This document shows positions 33,631 through 41,998 of a DNA stretch of 64,000 nucleotides, in pieces (the stretch's first letter is position 1; each line of letters starts with the position of its first letter). The notes beneath the pieces were generated by a model. The model searched no databases. It saw only the letters and a program-made list of their open reading frames with translations, and was not told where the DNA came from. Location of the stretch: the NCBI GenBank assembly GCA_031459615.1, contig JAVKIE010000011.1, positions 10,002 through 74,001 of the forward strand, written 5' to 3'. This stretch comes from Calidihabitans tengchongensis (lineage in GTDB: Bacteria; Sysuimicrobiota; Sysuimicrobiia; Sysuimicrobiales; Kaftiobacteriaceae). Both the position numbers and the translations under genes were made by a program.

Positions 33631-34563
33631 TCAGCCGATCCGGTACAGCCGCGCCCCGGCCACCAGGGAGGCGACCAGGAACGCCGCCGCCGCCGCGGCC
33701 GCGGCGGGCGAGGCGTCCACCGGCCGCACCGTCCACCCGACCACCCGGGACAGGTCCCGGTAGACCTCCCGCAGCCGGCGGGCGTCGGAGGCCCGGTAGT
33801 AGGTCCCACCGGTGCGGTCGGCGATGGCCTGCAAGGTAGGCTCGTCGAGCACTCCCCAGATGCCGCTGCGCAAGCGCGCCGGGTCGGTCTCGGTGGCCAC
33901 CCCCACAGTATACACCCGCACTCCCCGGGCGCGGGCAACCTCCGCCGCCTCCAGGGGAGGAACGCCGTCACTGGCCCGGCCGTCCGACAGCAGCACCGCC
34001 ACCGCCCGGAGGGTCGGCAAAGCCGCCTCCCCCGCCCGCCCCTCACCCGCCACCGCCCGCACCGCCTCCACCAGGCCCGAGCCGAGCTGGGTCCGCAACT
34101 GGGTGGACAGGGTGCGGATGGCCTGAGCCAGCCGGTCCCGGTCGGTGGTCAGGGGCACGACCGTCGCCGCGTAGTTGCCGAAGGTCACCAGCGCCACCGG
34201 CGTGGCGGCCGGCAGCCCGGCCAGGAACTCCAGGGCCGCGGCCTTGGCGGCCTCGATCCGGCTGGGAAGGATGTCGGCCTCCTCCATGCTGCGGCTGACG
34301 TCCACCACCAGCGCCACCGGCAGCCCCTTCGGAACCCGCCACGGCACTACCGGACCCGCGGCCGCCACCACCGACGTCAGCAGCGCGGCGCCCAGGGCGA
34401 CCGCCCCCGCGTGTCGCCCGCGGGAGGCGGTCGCCTGCAGCAGGGACGAGGGAAAGCGTACCGCCAGGCGCGCCGGCGCCCGCCGCAGGGCGGTGACGTA
34501 CAGCACCGCCAGGGCAGGAAGCGCCGGGATCACCGCCAGGACCTGTGGATGTCTCCAGCCCAT
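33631..34563 (-). CDS. VWA-domain membrane protein (BatA-like)
   Basis: Membrane-anchored von Willebrand A protein, 310 aa. Two N-terminal helices (about residues 8-25 and 52-72), a VWA domain (about 80-270) and one C-terminal helix (AAAAAAAAFLVASLVAGARLY) give the BatA/BatB topology. The MIDAS metal site is intact: DVSRS, the Thr of LTTD and SDGRASDG. Bat proteins of other bacteria work with a MoxR ATPase and DUF58 protein in stress tolerance, and neither is nearby here. ATG start with GGGAGGAGG upstream. Divergent from the radical SAM gene. Confidence 0.85.
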   Translation of the reverse strand: MGWRHPQVLAVIPALPALAVLYVTALRRAPARLAVRFPSSLLQATASRGRHAGAVALGAALLTSVVAAAGPVVPWRVPKGLPVALVVDVSRSMEEADILPSRIEAAKAAALEFLAGLPAATPVALVTFGNYAATVVPLTTDRDRLAQAIRTLSTQLRTQLGSGLVEAVRAVAGEGRAGEAALPTLRAVAVLLSDGRASDGVPPLEAAEVARARGVRVYTVGVATETDPARLRSGIWGVLDEPTLQAIADRTGGTYYRASDARRLREVYRDLSRVVGWTVRPVDASPAAAAAAAAFLVASLVAGARLYRIG

Positions 34564-34653
34564 GCCGGCCTCCTCCCGGCCCGCCGGGTCGGTGGCGCTA
34601 TCGTACACCGCCCGCCCCGGTCCTGGCGACCCGGTCCCCGTCCCGGGGCGCGG

Positions 34654-34659
34654 TATCAT
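34654..34659 (+). promoter_or_regulatory. -10 box TATCAT of the radical SAM gene
   Basis: TATCAT ends 14 bases before the GTG start, giving a leader of 7-8 nt and no ribosome site. An out-of-frame ATG lies between them. Confidence 0.5.
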
Positions 34660-34673
34660 GGGAATGGCCGGCC

Positions 34674-35828
34674 GTGGACCTGACCGTGGATGCGCGCCCC
34701 GCGGCGCCCGCCCAGCGCTGCGCCCTGTGCGGGACCCACTCTCCCCTGATCGCCTCGTGGCTGGGGGTCTGCGGTCCCTGCGTCCGCCGCCATCCGGAGC
34801 GGGCGGAGCCCCTGGTCCGCGCGGCCCACCGCCGCATCCGCCGGATGTTCGGCCAGCCCGAGTCCCCGCCCCGCACGCCGGGCGGAGTGCGGTGCACCCT
34901 CTGCGCCCACCAGTGCGTGATCGGCCCGTCCGAGGTCGGCTACTGCGGCCTGCGGGTCGCCCGGGACGGACGGCTGGTGCACCTGGCCGGGACGCCGTCC
35001 CGGGGCCTGCTCCACTGGTACCGGGATCCGCTGCCCACCAACTGCGTGGCCATGGAGGTGTGCGCCGGGCGGGGCAGGCGGCGGGGCCACAACCTGGCCG
35101 TGTTTTACGGCAGCTGCACGCTGAACTGCGGGTACTGCCAGAACTGGCACTACCGGGACTTCCTGCCCACATCCGCCGAGATCGCGGCGGAGCGGGTGGC
35201 GCCATCGCCGGCAGCGTCGCCCCTGGCGCGGCGGGGCATCAGCGCCGCCGACCTGGCGGCGGTCGCCACGGCCGACACCTTCTGCGTGTGCTACTTCGGA
35301 GGCGACCCCGCCTCCCAGATGCCCCACGCCCTGGCCTCGGCCGCGCTGCTGGCCTCCCGGGGCGTGGTCGTCTGCTGGGAAACGGCCGGCACGGCGCACC
35401 CCCACCTGCTGGACCGGGCCGTGGAGCTGTCCCTGCACACCGGCGGCACCGTCAAGTTCGACCTCAAGGCGTACTCGGAGGGCCTCCACCTCGCCCTCAC
35501 CGGCAGCTCCAACCGGCAGACCCTGGCCACCTTCGCCCGCGCCGCCGCCCGGTTCGCCGAGCGGCCGGACCCGCCCCTGGTGGTGGCCAGCACGCTCCTG
35601 GTGCCGGGATATGTGGACGCCGACGAAGTCCATCAGATCGCCCGGTTCATCGCGGGGTTCAACCGCGACATCCCCCTGGTCCTGCTGGGGTTCGCGCCGA
35701 ACTTCTTCATGCCGGACCTGCCCCCCACATCGGTCCGCCACGCCGACGACGCCGTCGCCGCGGCCCGGGCCGCCGGCCTGACCACCGTGCGGGTCGGCAA
35801 CCGCCACCTGCTGTCCCGGGACTACTGA
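34674..35828 (+). CDS. AmmeMemoRadiSam-type radical SAM protein (PflA-like)
   Basis: Radical SAM enzyme of 384 aa resembling the radical SAM member of the AmmeMemoRadiSam system and pyruvate-formate-lyase-activating-like proteins. The [4Fe-4S] motif is CTLNCGYC (Cys148, 152, 155) in YGSCTLNCGYCQNW. The N-terminal part has two further Cys clusters, CALCG...CGPC and CTLCAHQC...YCGL, the second of which is the usual leader of this family. No AMMECR1 or MEMO protein is encoded alongside. Target reaction unknown. GTG start. Its last 85 bases recur as a decayed copy 7.1 kb downstream, bracketing an accessory island. Confidence 0.85.
   Translation: MDLTVDARPAAPAQRCALCGTHSPLIASWLGVCGPCVRRHPERAEPLVRAAHRRIRRMFGQPESPPRTPGGVRCTLCAHQCVIGPSEVGYCGLRVARDGRLVHLAGTPSRGLLHWYRDPLPTNCVAMEVCAGRGRRRGHNLAVFYGSCTLNCGYCQNWHYRDFLPTSAEIAAERVAPSPAASPLARRGISAADLAAVATADTFCVCYFGGDPASQMPHALASAALLASRGVVVCWETAGTAHPHLLDRAVELSLHTGGTVKFDLKAYSEGLHLALTGSSNRQTLATFARAAARFAERPDPPLVVASTLLVPGYVDADEVHQIARFIAGFNRDIPLVLLGFAPNFFMPDLPPTSVRHADDAVAAARAAGLTTVRVGNRHLLSRDY
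35741..35825 (+). repeat. Direct repeat DR-left (3' end of the radical SAM gene)
   Basis: Intact copy of an 85-bp sequence repeated at 42881-42964. The first 43 bases differ at one position only, and the rest has drifted. It codes for the C-terminal DDAVAAARAAGLT to LLSRDY of the enzyme. Confidence 0.8.
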
Positions 35829-35841
35829 ATATCGCCATCGC

Positions 35842-35857
35842 CTGAGCCGGGGCTCAG
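35842..35857. terminator. Small hairpin between convergent genes
   Basis: CTGAGCC-GG-GGCTCAG between the radical SAM stop and the aldehyde dehydrogenase stop. No T tract. Confidence 0.35.
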
Positions 35858-36930
35858 CCCGACGTCCGGATCGCCACCATCTGGATATGGGTCATCTCCT
35901 CGATGGCGTAGCGCACCCCCTCCCGCCCGATCCCGCTCTGCCGCATGCCTCCGTACGGCATGTGGTCGGCGCGGAAGGTGGGCGCGTCGTTGATGATCAC
36001 GCCGCCGAAAGTGAGCGTGCGGATGGCCCGAAAGATCCGGTCAATGTCCCGGGTGAACACGGCGGCCTGCAGCCCGTAGGTCGTGGCGTTGGCCTGCTCC
36101 AGCGCTTCCTCGAAACTGTCGGCCTCCATGACCGCCGCCACCGGAGCGAAAGCCTCCTTCTCCACCACCTTCATCGGGGGCCGGGTCCCGGTCAGCACCG
36201 TGGGCCAGTACACCGCACCCTCCCGGCGGCCACCGGTCACCACCTCCGCCCCGTCCGCTTGCGCTTCCCTGACCCACTCCTCGATGCGCTCGGCCTCCCG
36301 CACATCGATCATCGGCCCGACGTCCACCCTCTCGTCCAGGGGATCGCCGATCACCATCTCCTCGGTTGCCCGGGTAAACTTGTCCAGGAAAGGCTCGAAG
36401 ACCCGCCGGTCGGTGTAGATGCGCTGGACCGAGAGGCAGACCTGCCCGGAGTTGTAGTACGCGCCCACGGCGCAGCGCCTGGCCGCCACCTCCAGATCGC
36501 CGTCGGCGGCGATCACCACCGGTGAGGTGTTTCCCAGCTCGAGGGTGACCTTCTTGATCCCGGCGCGGCTGACGATGTGGCGCCCCACATCCGTGCTGCC
36601 GGTAAAAGTCACCTTCCCGACCCGCGGGTCGGTCACGAGCCAGTCGCCCACGGTGCCGCCGGGCCCCACGACCAGGTTGATGGCGCCCGGCGGCACCCCG
36701 CACGCCTCCAGAATCTGGCAGAGCCTCACCGAAGTCAGCGGCGTCGCGCTGGCCGGTTTCAGGACAACGGCGTTCCCGGCCGCGATGGCCGGAGCCACCT
36801 TATGGGCCACCAGGTTGAGCGGAAAGTTGAACGGGGTGATCGCCGCCACGACGCCGACCGGCCGCCGCACGTAGAATCCGACGTACCCCACCCCCGCGGG
36901 CACGGCGTCCAGAGGGACGGTCTCTCCGTG
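35854..36930 (-). pseudogene. Aldehyde dehydrogenase lacking its N-terminal ~130 residues
   Basis: NAD(P)-aldehyde dehydrogenase cut at the 5' end. The frame begins in the middle of the family pattern (HGETVPLDAVPAG, then FYVRRPVGVVAAITPFNFPLN) and runs to a normal C-terminus, about 350-360 residues where about 480 are expected. Catalytic parts remain (Glu in TLELGNTSP, Cys in GQVCLSVQ). A TGA closes the frame four codons upstream and no ATG precedes; only a GTG inside the conserved region could start it. The break lies next to the promoter of hyuA, so arrival of the hyu genes probably removed the 5' end. Confidence 0.8.
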
Positions 36931-36932
36931 TG

Positions 36933-36938
36933 TATAAA
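36933..36938 (+). promoter_or_regulatory. -10 box TATAAA of the hyuAB operon
   Basis: TATAAA ends 14 bases before the hyuA ATG, leaving a leader of about 7 nt. It falls at the truncation junction of the aldehyde dehydrogenase. Confidence 0.5.
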
Positions 36939-36952
36939 GAGCTCATCCGGTC

Positions 36953-39058
36953 ATGGTGCGGGTCGGCGTAGACGTTGGCGGGACGTTCACAGACCTGGTG
37001 GCCTTTGCCGAGGAGACGGACGAGACGGCCCTCATCAAGGTCCCCTCCACCCCGTCGGACCCGGCCCACGGCGTGGTCGAAGCCGTCCGGCGATTCCTGC
37101 GGGACCATGGCCGTCGCTGGGAGATCCGTGGTGCCTCCGTGTCCTTGATCCATGCCTCCACCATCGGCACGAACCTGCTCCTGGGACAGAAGGGCCTCCG
37201 CATCCCCACGGGCGCGCTGGTCACCACCGAGGGGTTCCGGGATGTCCTGGAGATCGGAAGGCAGCGGCGGCCTGACCTCTATGATCTGTTCTTCCAGCGC
37301 CCGAGGCCTCTGGTTGAGCGGCGGCACCGGTATACGGTACGGGAGAGGATGGATGCGCAGGGTACGGTCGTGGTGCCTCTGGACGAAGAGGGGATCCGGC
37401 ACATCGCGGAGGGGATGCGGGAGGAAGGGATCGAGACCGTGGCCGTCTGTTTCCTGCACTCCTACGCAAACCCGACCCACGAGACCGCCGCCAGGCGCCT
37501 TCTGTCCGCGCTCCTTCCGGACGTTCCCATCGTCATCTCCTCCGACGTGAACCCGGAGTACCGGGAATATGAGCGAACCAGCACCACCGTCGTCAACGCG
37601 TTGTTGATCCCGGTGGTGTCCAGCTACCTCCGGGAGCTCGAGGGGAGAATCCGCGCCGAGGGAATGGCCTGTCCGGTGTACGTCATGCAGTCCAACGGGG
37701 GGCTCGCCACCGTCGAGTCGGCATGCCGCCTCCCCGCCGCCACCATCGAGTCCGGTCCTGCCGCCGGGGTTGTGGCGTCTGCCACCCTCGGGAAGATGCT
37801 CGGGATCCCTTCCATCCTGAGCTTCGACATGGGGGGAACCACAGCGAAAGCAGGTGCCATTGTGGGCGGCGTCCCCCAGGTGGTCACGGAGTACGAGGTC
37901 GGGGGGCGCATCCACAGCGGCCGCATCGTGAAGGGAAGCGGGTATCCCGTGCGGTTTCCCTTCATTGACCTGGCCGAGGTCAGTGCCGGGGGCGGGACCA
38001 TCGCATGGCTGGATCCGGCGGGCGGGCTTCGCTGCGGTCCCCTGAGCGCGGGCGCACGCCCCGGACCGGCGTGCTATGGCCTGGGAGGGGAGGACCCCAC
38101 CGTCACCGATGTCAACCTCCTCCTGGGCCGGATCAATCCGCGGGGTCTTGTGGGCGGCGAGATGCCGGTGTCGCCGGCCCTGGCGGAGGAAGCGCTGAGG
38201 AAGAAGATCGCCGATCCCCTGGGACTGGACCTCGTGCGTGCCGCTTCAGGAATCCTCCAGATCGTGAATACCCAGATGGTGCGCGCCCTTCGCCTGGTAT
38301 CCCTGGAGCGGGGGTATGACCCCAGGTCGATGGCCCTCATGGCGTTCGGGGGGGCGGGCCCCATGCACGCGGCGTTCCTGGCGGAGGAGCTCGGCATCCC
38401 GGAGGTCATCGTCCCCCCCGCCCCTGGGCTCTTTTCTGCCCTCGGCCTCGTGACGAGCGACTTCAAGCACGACTATGTGCGCAGCATCATGCGCCTTGCC
38501 GCGGCGGTGGACCTGGAAGCCCTGGAGCAGGCGTTCCGAGATCTGGAGCGGGAGGCCGTGCGGCAGCTCCGCCATGAGGGCGTTCCCGAGGCGCAGATCC
38601 TTCTGCAGCGGCAGCTCGACCTTCGCTATCTCGGGCAGTCCTACGAGATTACCGTGAACGCCCCGCGGCCCGTGGAGAGGACGAGTCTGAACTCCGTGGT
38701 CGAGGCCTTTCACAGGCGGCATGCGGAGATCTATGGCTATGCGGCGGAGAGAGAACCGGTGGAGGTCGTAAACGCCAGGCTCACGGCCACAGGGATCGTC
38801 GAGAAACCAGCCCTGGCACGGCCAGGCGGGCGAGGGTCTCAAGCGCCGGGCGACGCCAGGGTGGGGGAGCGGCCCGTATACTTCGAGGGCTCCGGTTGGC
38901 ACTCCGCCCCCGTCTACTGGCGTCCGCATCTCTCCCCTCACGAGTCGGTCAAGGGCCCGGCGATCGTTGAGCAGTACGACGCCACCACCGTCATCCCTCC
39001 AGGGTACACGGCGACGGTCGACGAGGCGTCGAACCTCCACCTGCGCCGGCAGATGTAG
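36953..39058 (+). CDS. hyuA: Hydantoinase A / 5-oxoprolinase alpha-type subunit
   Basis: ATP-dependent ring-opening amidohydrolase subunit of the HyuA/OplA-N family, 701 aa, the normal subunit length. The actin-like nucleotide-binding elements are VGVDVGGTFTDLVAF at the N-terminus and LSFDMGGTTAKAGAI in the centre, followed by FGGAGPMHAAFLAEELGI. Relatives open hydantoins, 5-oxoproline, N-methylhydantoin or carboxylate acetophenone and acetone with ATP. The downstream HyuB and the nearby DUF1445 gene suggest 5-oxoproline. First gene of an operon with its own TATAAA box. Codon choice looks slightly less GC-extreme than flanking genes, consistent with acquisition. Confidence 0.9.
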   Translation: MVRVGVDVGGTFTDLVAFAEETDETALIKVPSTPSDPAHGVVEAVRRFLRDHGRRWEIRGASVSLIHASTIGTNLLLGQKGLRIPTGALVTTEGFRDVLEIGRQRRPDLYDLFFQRPRPLVERRHRYTVRERMDAQGTVVVPLDEEGIRHIAEGMREEGIETVAVCFLHSYANPTHETAARRLLSALLPDVPIVISSDVNPEYREYERTSTTVVNALLIPVVSSYLRELEGRIRAEGMACPVYVMQSNGGLATVESACRLPAATIESGPAAGVVASATLGKMLGIPSILSFDMGGTTAKAGAIVGGVPQVVTEYEVGGRIHSGRIVKGSGYPVRFPFIDLAEVSAGGGTIAWLDPAGGLRCGPLSAGARPGPACYGLGGEDPTVTDVNLLLGRINPRGLVGGEMPVSPALAEEALRKKIADPLGLDLVRAASGILQIVNTQMVRALRLVSLERGYDPRSMALMAFGGAGPMHAAFLAEELGIPEVIVPPAPGLFSALGLVTSDFKHDYVRSIMRLAAAVDLEALEQAFRDLEREAVRQLRHEGVPEAQILLQRQLDLRYLGQSYEITVNAPRPVERTSLNSVVEAFHRRHAEIYGYAAEREPVEVVNARLTATGIVEKPALARPGGRGSQAPGDARVGERPVYFEGSGWHSAPVYWRPHLSPHESVKGPAIVEQYDATTVIPPGYTATVDEASNLHLRRQM

Positions 39059-39204
39059 GGAGATGCGCCGTGCGACTCTGGCGGGGCCTCCCTACGGGGA
39101 AGAGCGGAAGGGAGGTCCCTCCCACGACGGGCGCGCGCTCGGCCGGGGACGCGGAGCGGGACCTCTTTGGACATGCGGGGCATGAGGCCTTTCGGAGGAT
39201 TCCG

Positions 39205-40845
39205 ATGAACACGGATCCCGTCACCGTCGAGGTCGTTCGAAATGCCCTCACCTTCGCTGCCGAGGAGATGGGGGTGGCACTGCGCAACAGTTCCTACTCC
39301 CACAATATCAAGGAGCGCATGGACCACTCCTGCGCTCTATTCGATGCGGGTGGAAGGCTCATCGCCCAGGCCGAGCACATCCCCGTGCACCTGGGCTCCC
39401 TCCCCTGGGGTGTGAGGAACACCCTGGAGTACCTGGCGAGGGAACGGATCGCCCTGGAGGAGGGCGATGCGATCCTGCTCAACGACCCTCACCTTGCGGG
39501 GACGCACCTGAACGACCTCACCCTCCTCACCCCTGTCTTCGTGGGCGGGCGGATCGTGGCCTACGCCGCCAACAAGGCCCATCATGTGGACGTGGGAGGC
39601 CGCGCGCCGGGGAGCATCACGGGGGACGCCGCCGAACTGTTCCAGGAGGGCGTTGTGGTCCCGCCCGTCAAGCTTCTGCGCGCAGGAGAGCTCTCCCGTG
39701 ACGTGCTGGCGATCCTTTGCAGCAACGTCCGGGCCCCTGACATCACCCTCGGGGATCTCCGCGCGCAGATCGCCGCCAACAACCTGGGGGCGCGCCGGGT
39801 GGTCGATCTCGTCGGGCGGTACGGACTGGAGGTTCTGCAGGCGACCTGGGAGGAGATCATCGCCCACACCGAGAGGCTGGCCAGGGGGGATCTCGGTCGC
39901 CTCCCCAACGGGATCTATCGCGCGGAAGACTGCCTGGAGGACATCGGCGTCAGGGACGAGCCCGCGTGGATTCGCGCCTCGATTACGGTGGAGAAAGGCC
40001 GGGTTCATGTGGACTTCACGGGGACCTCCGCCCAGGTGGAGGCCCCCCTCAACGCTGTCTTCGGTGTCACCCTTTCGGCGGTGTACTTTGTCATCAAGTG
40101 CATCCTCGATCCCTCCATCCCCATGAATGAGGGGGTTCTGCGGGCCGTGACGGTGACCGCACCCGAGGGCACGCTGGTGAACCCCCAGCGCCCGGCACCC
40201 GTGGCGGGCGGCAATCTGGAGACATCCCAGCGCATCGCCGATGTCCTCTTCCGGGCCCTCGCCCAGGCCATTCCCGACCGCATCCCCGCCGCCAGCAACG
40301 GAAGCATGAACAATGTCATGGCCGGAGGCCGTGATCCCGTGCGACAGCGGTCCTGGGTCTATTACGAGACCATCGGCGGGGGTTCGGGCGGGAGGCCTGG
40401 TCAGGACGGCGTGGACGGGATCCACTGCAACATGACCAATACCCTCAACACACCCATCGAGGCCATGGAGCAGTATTATCCCGTGCGGTTCGAGCGCTAC
40501 GAAATCCGCCCCGGCACAGGCGGGCGGGGGCGGTGGAGGGGAGGGTGCGGGATCGAGCGCTCCTGGACGCTCCTGGGCCCGTCCGCCACGGTCTCCATCC
40601 TCACGGAGCGGACGAAGATCCCGCCGTGGGGTCTCGCCGGCGGGGAACCCGGGGGGTTAGGCGAGCACTGGATACGCAGGAAGGACGGCCGGTGGGAGAG
40701 ACTTCCCGGAAAGGGGACATTCACCCTCCGAGAGGGAGATACGCTCGTGATCCGGACCCCCGGGGGAGGCGGCTACGGCGACCCCGCACAGCGTGACCCG
40801 GCCCTGATCGAGCGTGACCGTGCCAACGGCCTTATGCCAGTCTAG
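39205..40845 (+). CDS. hyuB: Hydantoinase B / 5-oxoprolinase beta-type subunit
   Basis: Partner subunit of HyuA, 546 aa, HyuB family. Landmarks are TVEVVRNALTFAAEEMG, RNSSYSHNIKERMDHSCALFD, HIPVHLGSLPWGV, GDAILLNDPHLAGTHLND (metal-site Asp/His), NKAHHVDVGG and the C-terminal RTPGGGGYGDP. HyuA binds ATP and HyuB completes the amide-cleaving site in the heteromer. ATG follows CGGAGGATTCCG. The frame is open for 45 codons upstream but without ribosome site. Its TAG stop is part of the CTAG target of the IS element inserted directly behind it. Confidence 0.9.
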   Translation: MNTDPVTVEVVRNALTFAAEEMGVALRNSSYSHNIKERMDHSCALFDAGGRLIAQAEHIPVHLGSLPWGVRNTLEYLARERIALEEGDAILLNDPHLAGTHLNDLTLLTPVFVGGRIVAYAANKAHHVDVGGRAPGSITGDAAELFQEGVVVPPVKLLRAGELSRDVLAILCSNVRAPDITLGDLRAQIAANNLGARRVVDLVGRYGLEVLQATWEEIIAHTERLARGDLGRLPNGIYRAEDCLEDIGVRDEPAWIRASITVEKGRVHVDFTGTSAQVEAPLNAVFGVTLSAVYFVIKCILDPSIPMNEGVLRAVTVTAPEGTLVNPQRPAPVAGGNLETSQRIADVLFRALAQAIPDRIPAASNGSMNNVMAGGRDPVRQRSWVYYETIGGGSGGRPGQDGVDGIHCNMTNTLNTPIEAMEQYYPVRFERYEIRPGTGGRGRWRGGCGIERSWTLLGPSATVSILTERTKIPPWGLAGGEPGGLGEHWIRRKDGRWERLPGKGTFTLREGDTLVIRTPGGGGYGDPAQRDPALIERDRANGLMPV

Positions 40846-40847
40846 GT

Positions 40848-41974
40848 TGTCAAGTTCCGGAAGGGTGTTGACACCTTGCTCATGAGGAGACCTCCTTGCG
40901 ATGCATGAAGAGCTCGCCAGGGGTACGACCTCGAGTCCGATACCCCAGGTGGGGACGGTGGTAGTTGTAGAACGTCAGGTAGCGATCCAGAGCGTCCTGC
41001 ATGGCCGCCACGCGGGTGAAGAAGCGTCGGCGAAACTCCAGGCGCCACAGTTCGCCCAGAATGGTGCCTTGCAGGCGCTCGACGAAGCCGTTGGTCCAGG
41101 CATGGCGGGGTTGGGTCCGCGTGTGCTGGATCCCCAGCGCCCGACAGGCCTGATCGAACGCCCCCCGGTACTCGCTGCCCTGATCGGTCAGGACCCGCTG
41201 GATGACCCAGCCCGCGCCCCGATAGGTCGGCTCCACTCGGCTGGTCAGGAAGCGGGCTGCCGCCCGGGCCGAGAACTCGGTCGACACCTCGGCGATGGCA
41301 TACGAGCATGCCGCATCGCAGGCGGTGTACTGCCAGACTTTGCCGACCCCCTTGAGCTTGCCGATGTAGAACGTATCGACACAGACCACTTCGCCGGGAC
41401 GGCGCGCTGCGATGTGCCGGGCCTGCTGCGCCAGCCAGCGACGTGTCCGGTCGGTCAACAACCCCGCACTCTGGGCACTGTGGATCTCCAGCACGGCCAG
41501 GCGTTCCCAGCGGGTTTGCAGCCCGCGGCGGCGCAGCAGGCGGTAGATCGTCGTCGGGGCCACCCGCAGCCCGCCCTGCTCCGGTCGCGCCAGCTGGGCG
41601 GCCACTCGGGCCGGCCCCCATGTCGGCCAGGCGAGGGCGAGCGCCAGGATGGCGCGCTCCTCCTGCGCGGTCAGGGTGGGGGGCCGACCGCGTCGGGGCC
41701 CCTGGCGGCGGGGATGCAAGCCATCGGGGCCGTAGGCCACGTACCGTTTCCGCCAGCGGTAGAACAGGGTGCGGGAGATCCCGACCTCCCGACAGGCCTG
41801 GCTGACGTTCCCCAGCAGTTGCGCGCGGGCCATCACACGGAGCCGGAAAGCGTGTACACTGTCGTCGAGGGTCATGGGCGGTCCTCCCCGTCAACCCGGA
41901 AGGGGTTGGTTTCCAGCGGGAAGGATTCGTCACATGGCCCTCCTTTACTGTCAACACTAATGCGAAACAGCACA
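40848..41974 (-). mobile_element. IS481-family insertion sequence, complete copy
   Basis: Element of 1127 bp with TGT...ACA ends. Both ends carry GTGTTGACA near the tip (left at about 40864, right at about 41947 on the other strand). CTAG stands two bases outside each end, and CAGTCTAG occurs on both sides (40838-40845 and 41973-41980). The NCTAGN target is characteristic of IS481-type elements. One transposase gene is present. A second copy in opposite orientation starts at 63874, with the same first ~125 bases apart from one base next to the tip. Confidence 0.9.
40880..41875 (-). CDS. IS481-family transposase
   Basis: DDE transposase of 331 aa, full length. The N-terminus holds a helix-turn-helix (LGNVSQACREVGISRTLFYRWRKRY) and a second HTH-type region (ERAILALALAWPTWGPARVAAQL). 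The integrase core has the first Asp in VVCVDTFYIGKLKG, the second in VLTDQGSEYRG and the Glu in FVERLQGTILGELW, followed by NYHRPHLGYRTRGRTPGE. All catalytic residues and the frame are intact, so the element may still move. ATG with GGGGAGGACC upstream, inside the IS. Confidence 0.93.
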   Translation of the reverse strand: MTLDDSVHAFRLRVMARAQLLGNVSQACREVGISRTLFYRWRKRYVAYGPDGLHPRRQGPRRGRPPTLTAQEERAILALALAWPTWGPARVAAQLARPEQGGLRVAPTTIYRLLRRRGLQTRWERLAVLEIHSAQSAGLLTDRTRRWLAQQARHIAARRPGEVVCVDTFYIGKLKGVGKVWQYTACDAACSYAIAEVSTEFSARAAARFLTSRVEPTYRGAGWVIQRVLTDQGSEYRGAFDQACRALGIQHTRTQPRHAWTNGFVERLQGTILGELWRLEFRRRFFTRVAAMQDALDRYLTFYNYHRPHLGYRTRGRTPGELFMHRKEVSS

Positions 41975-41998
41975 GTCTAGATGAGACAACCCGCCCGT

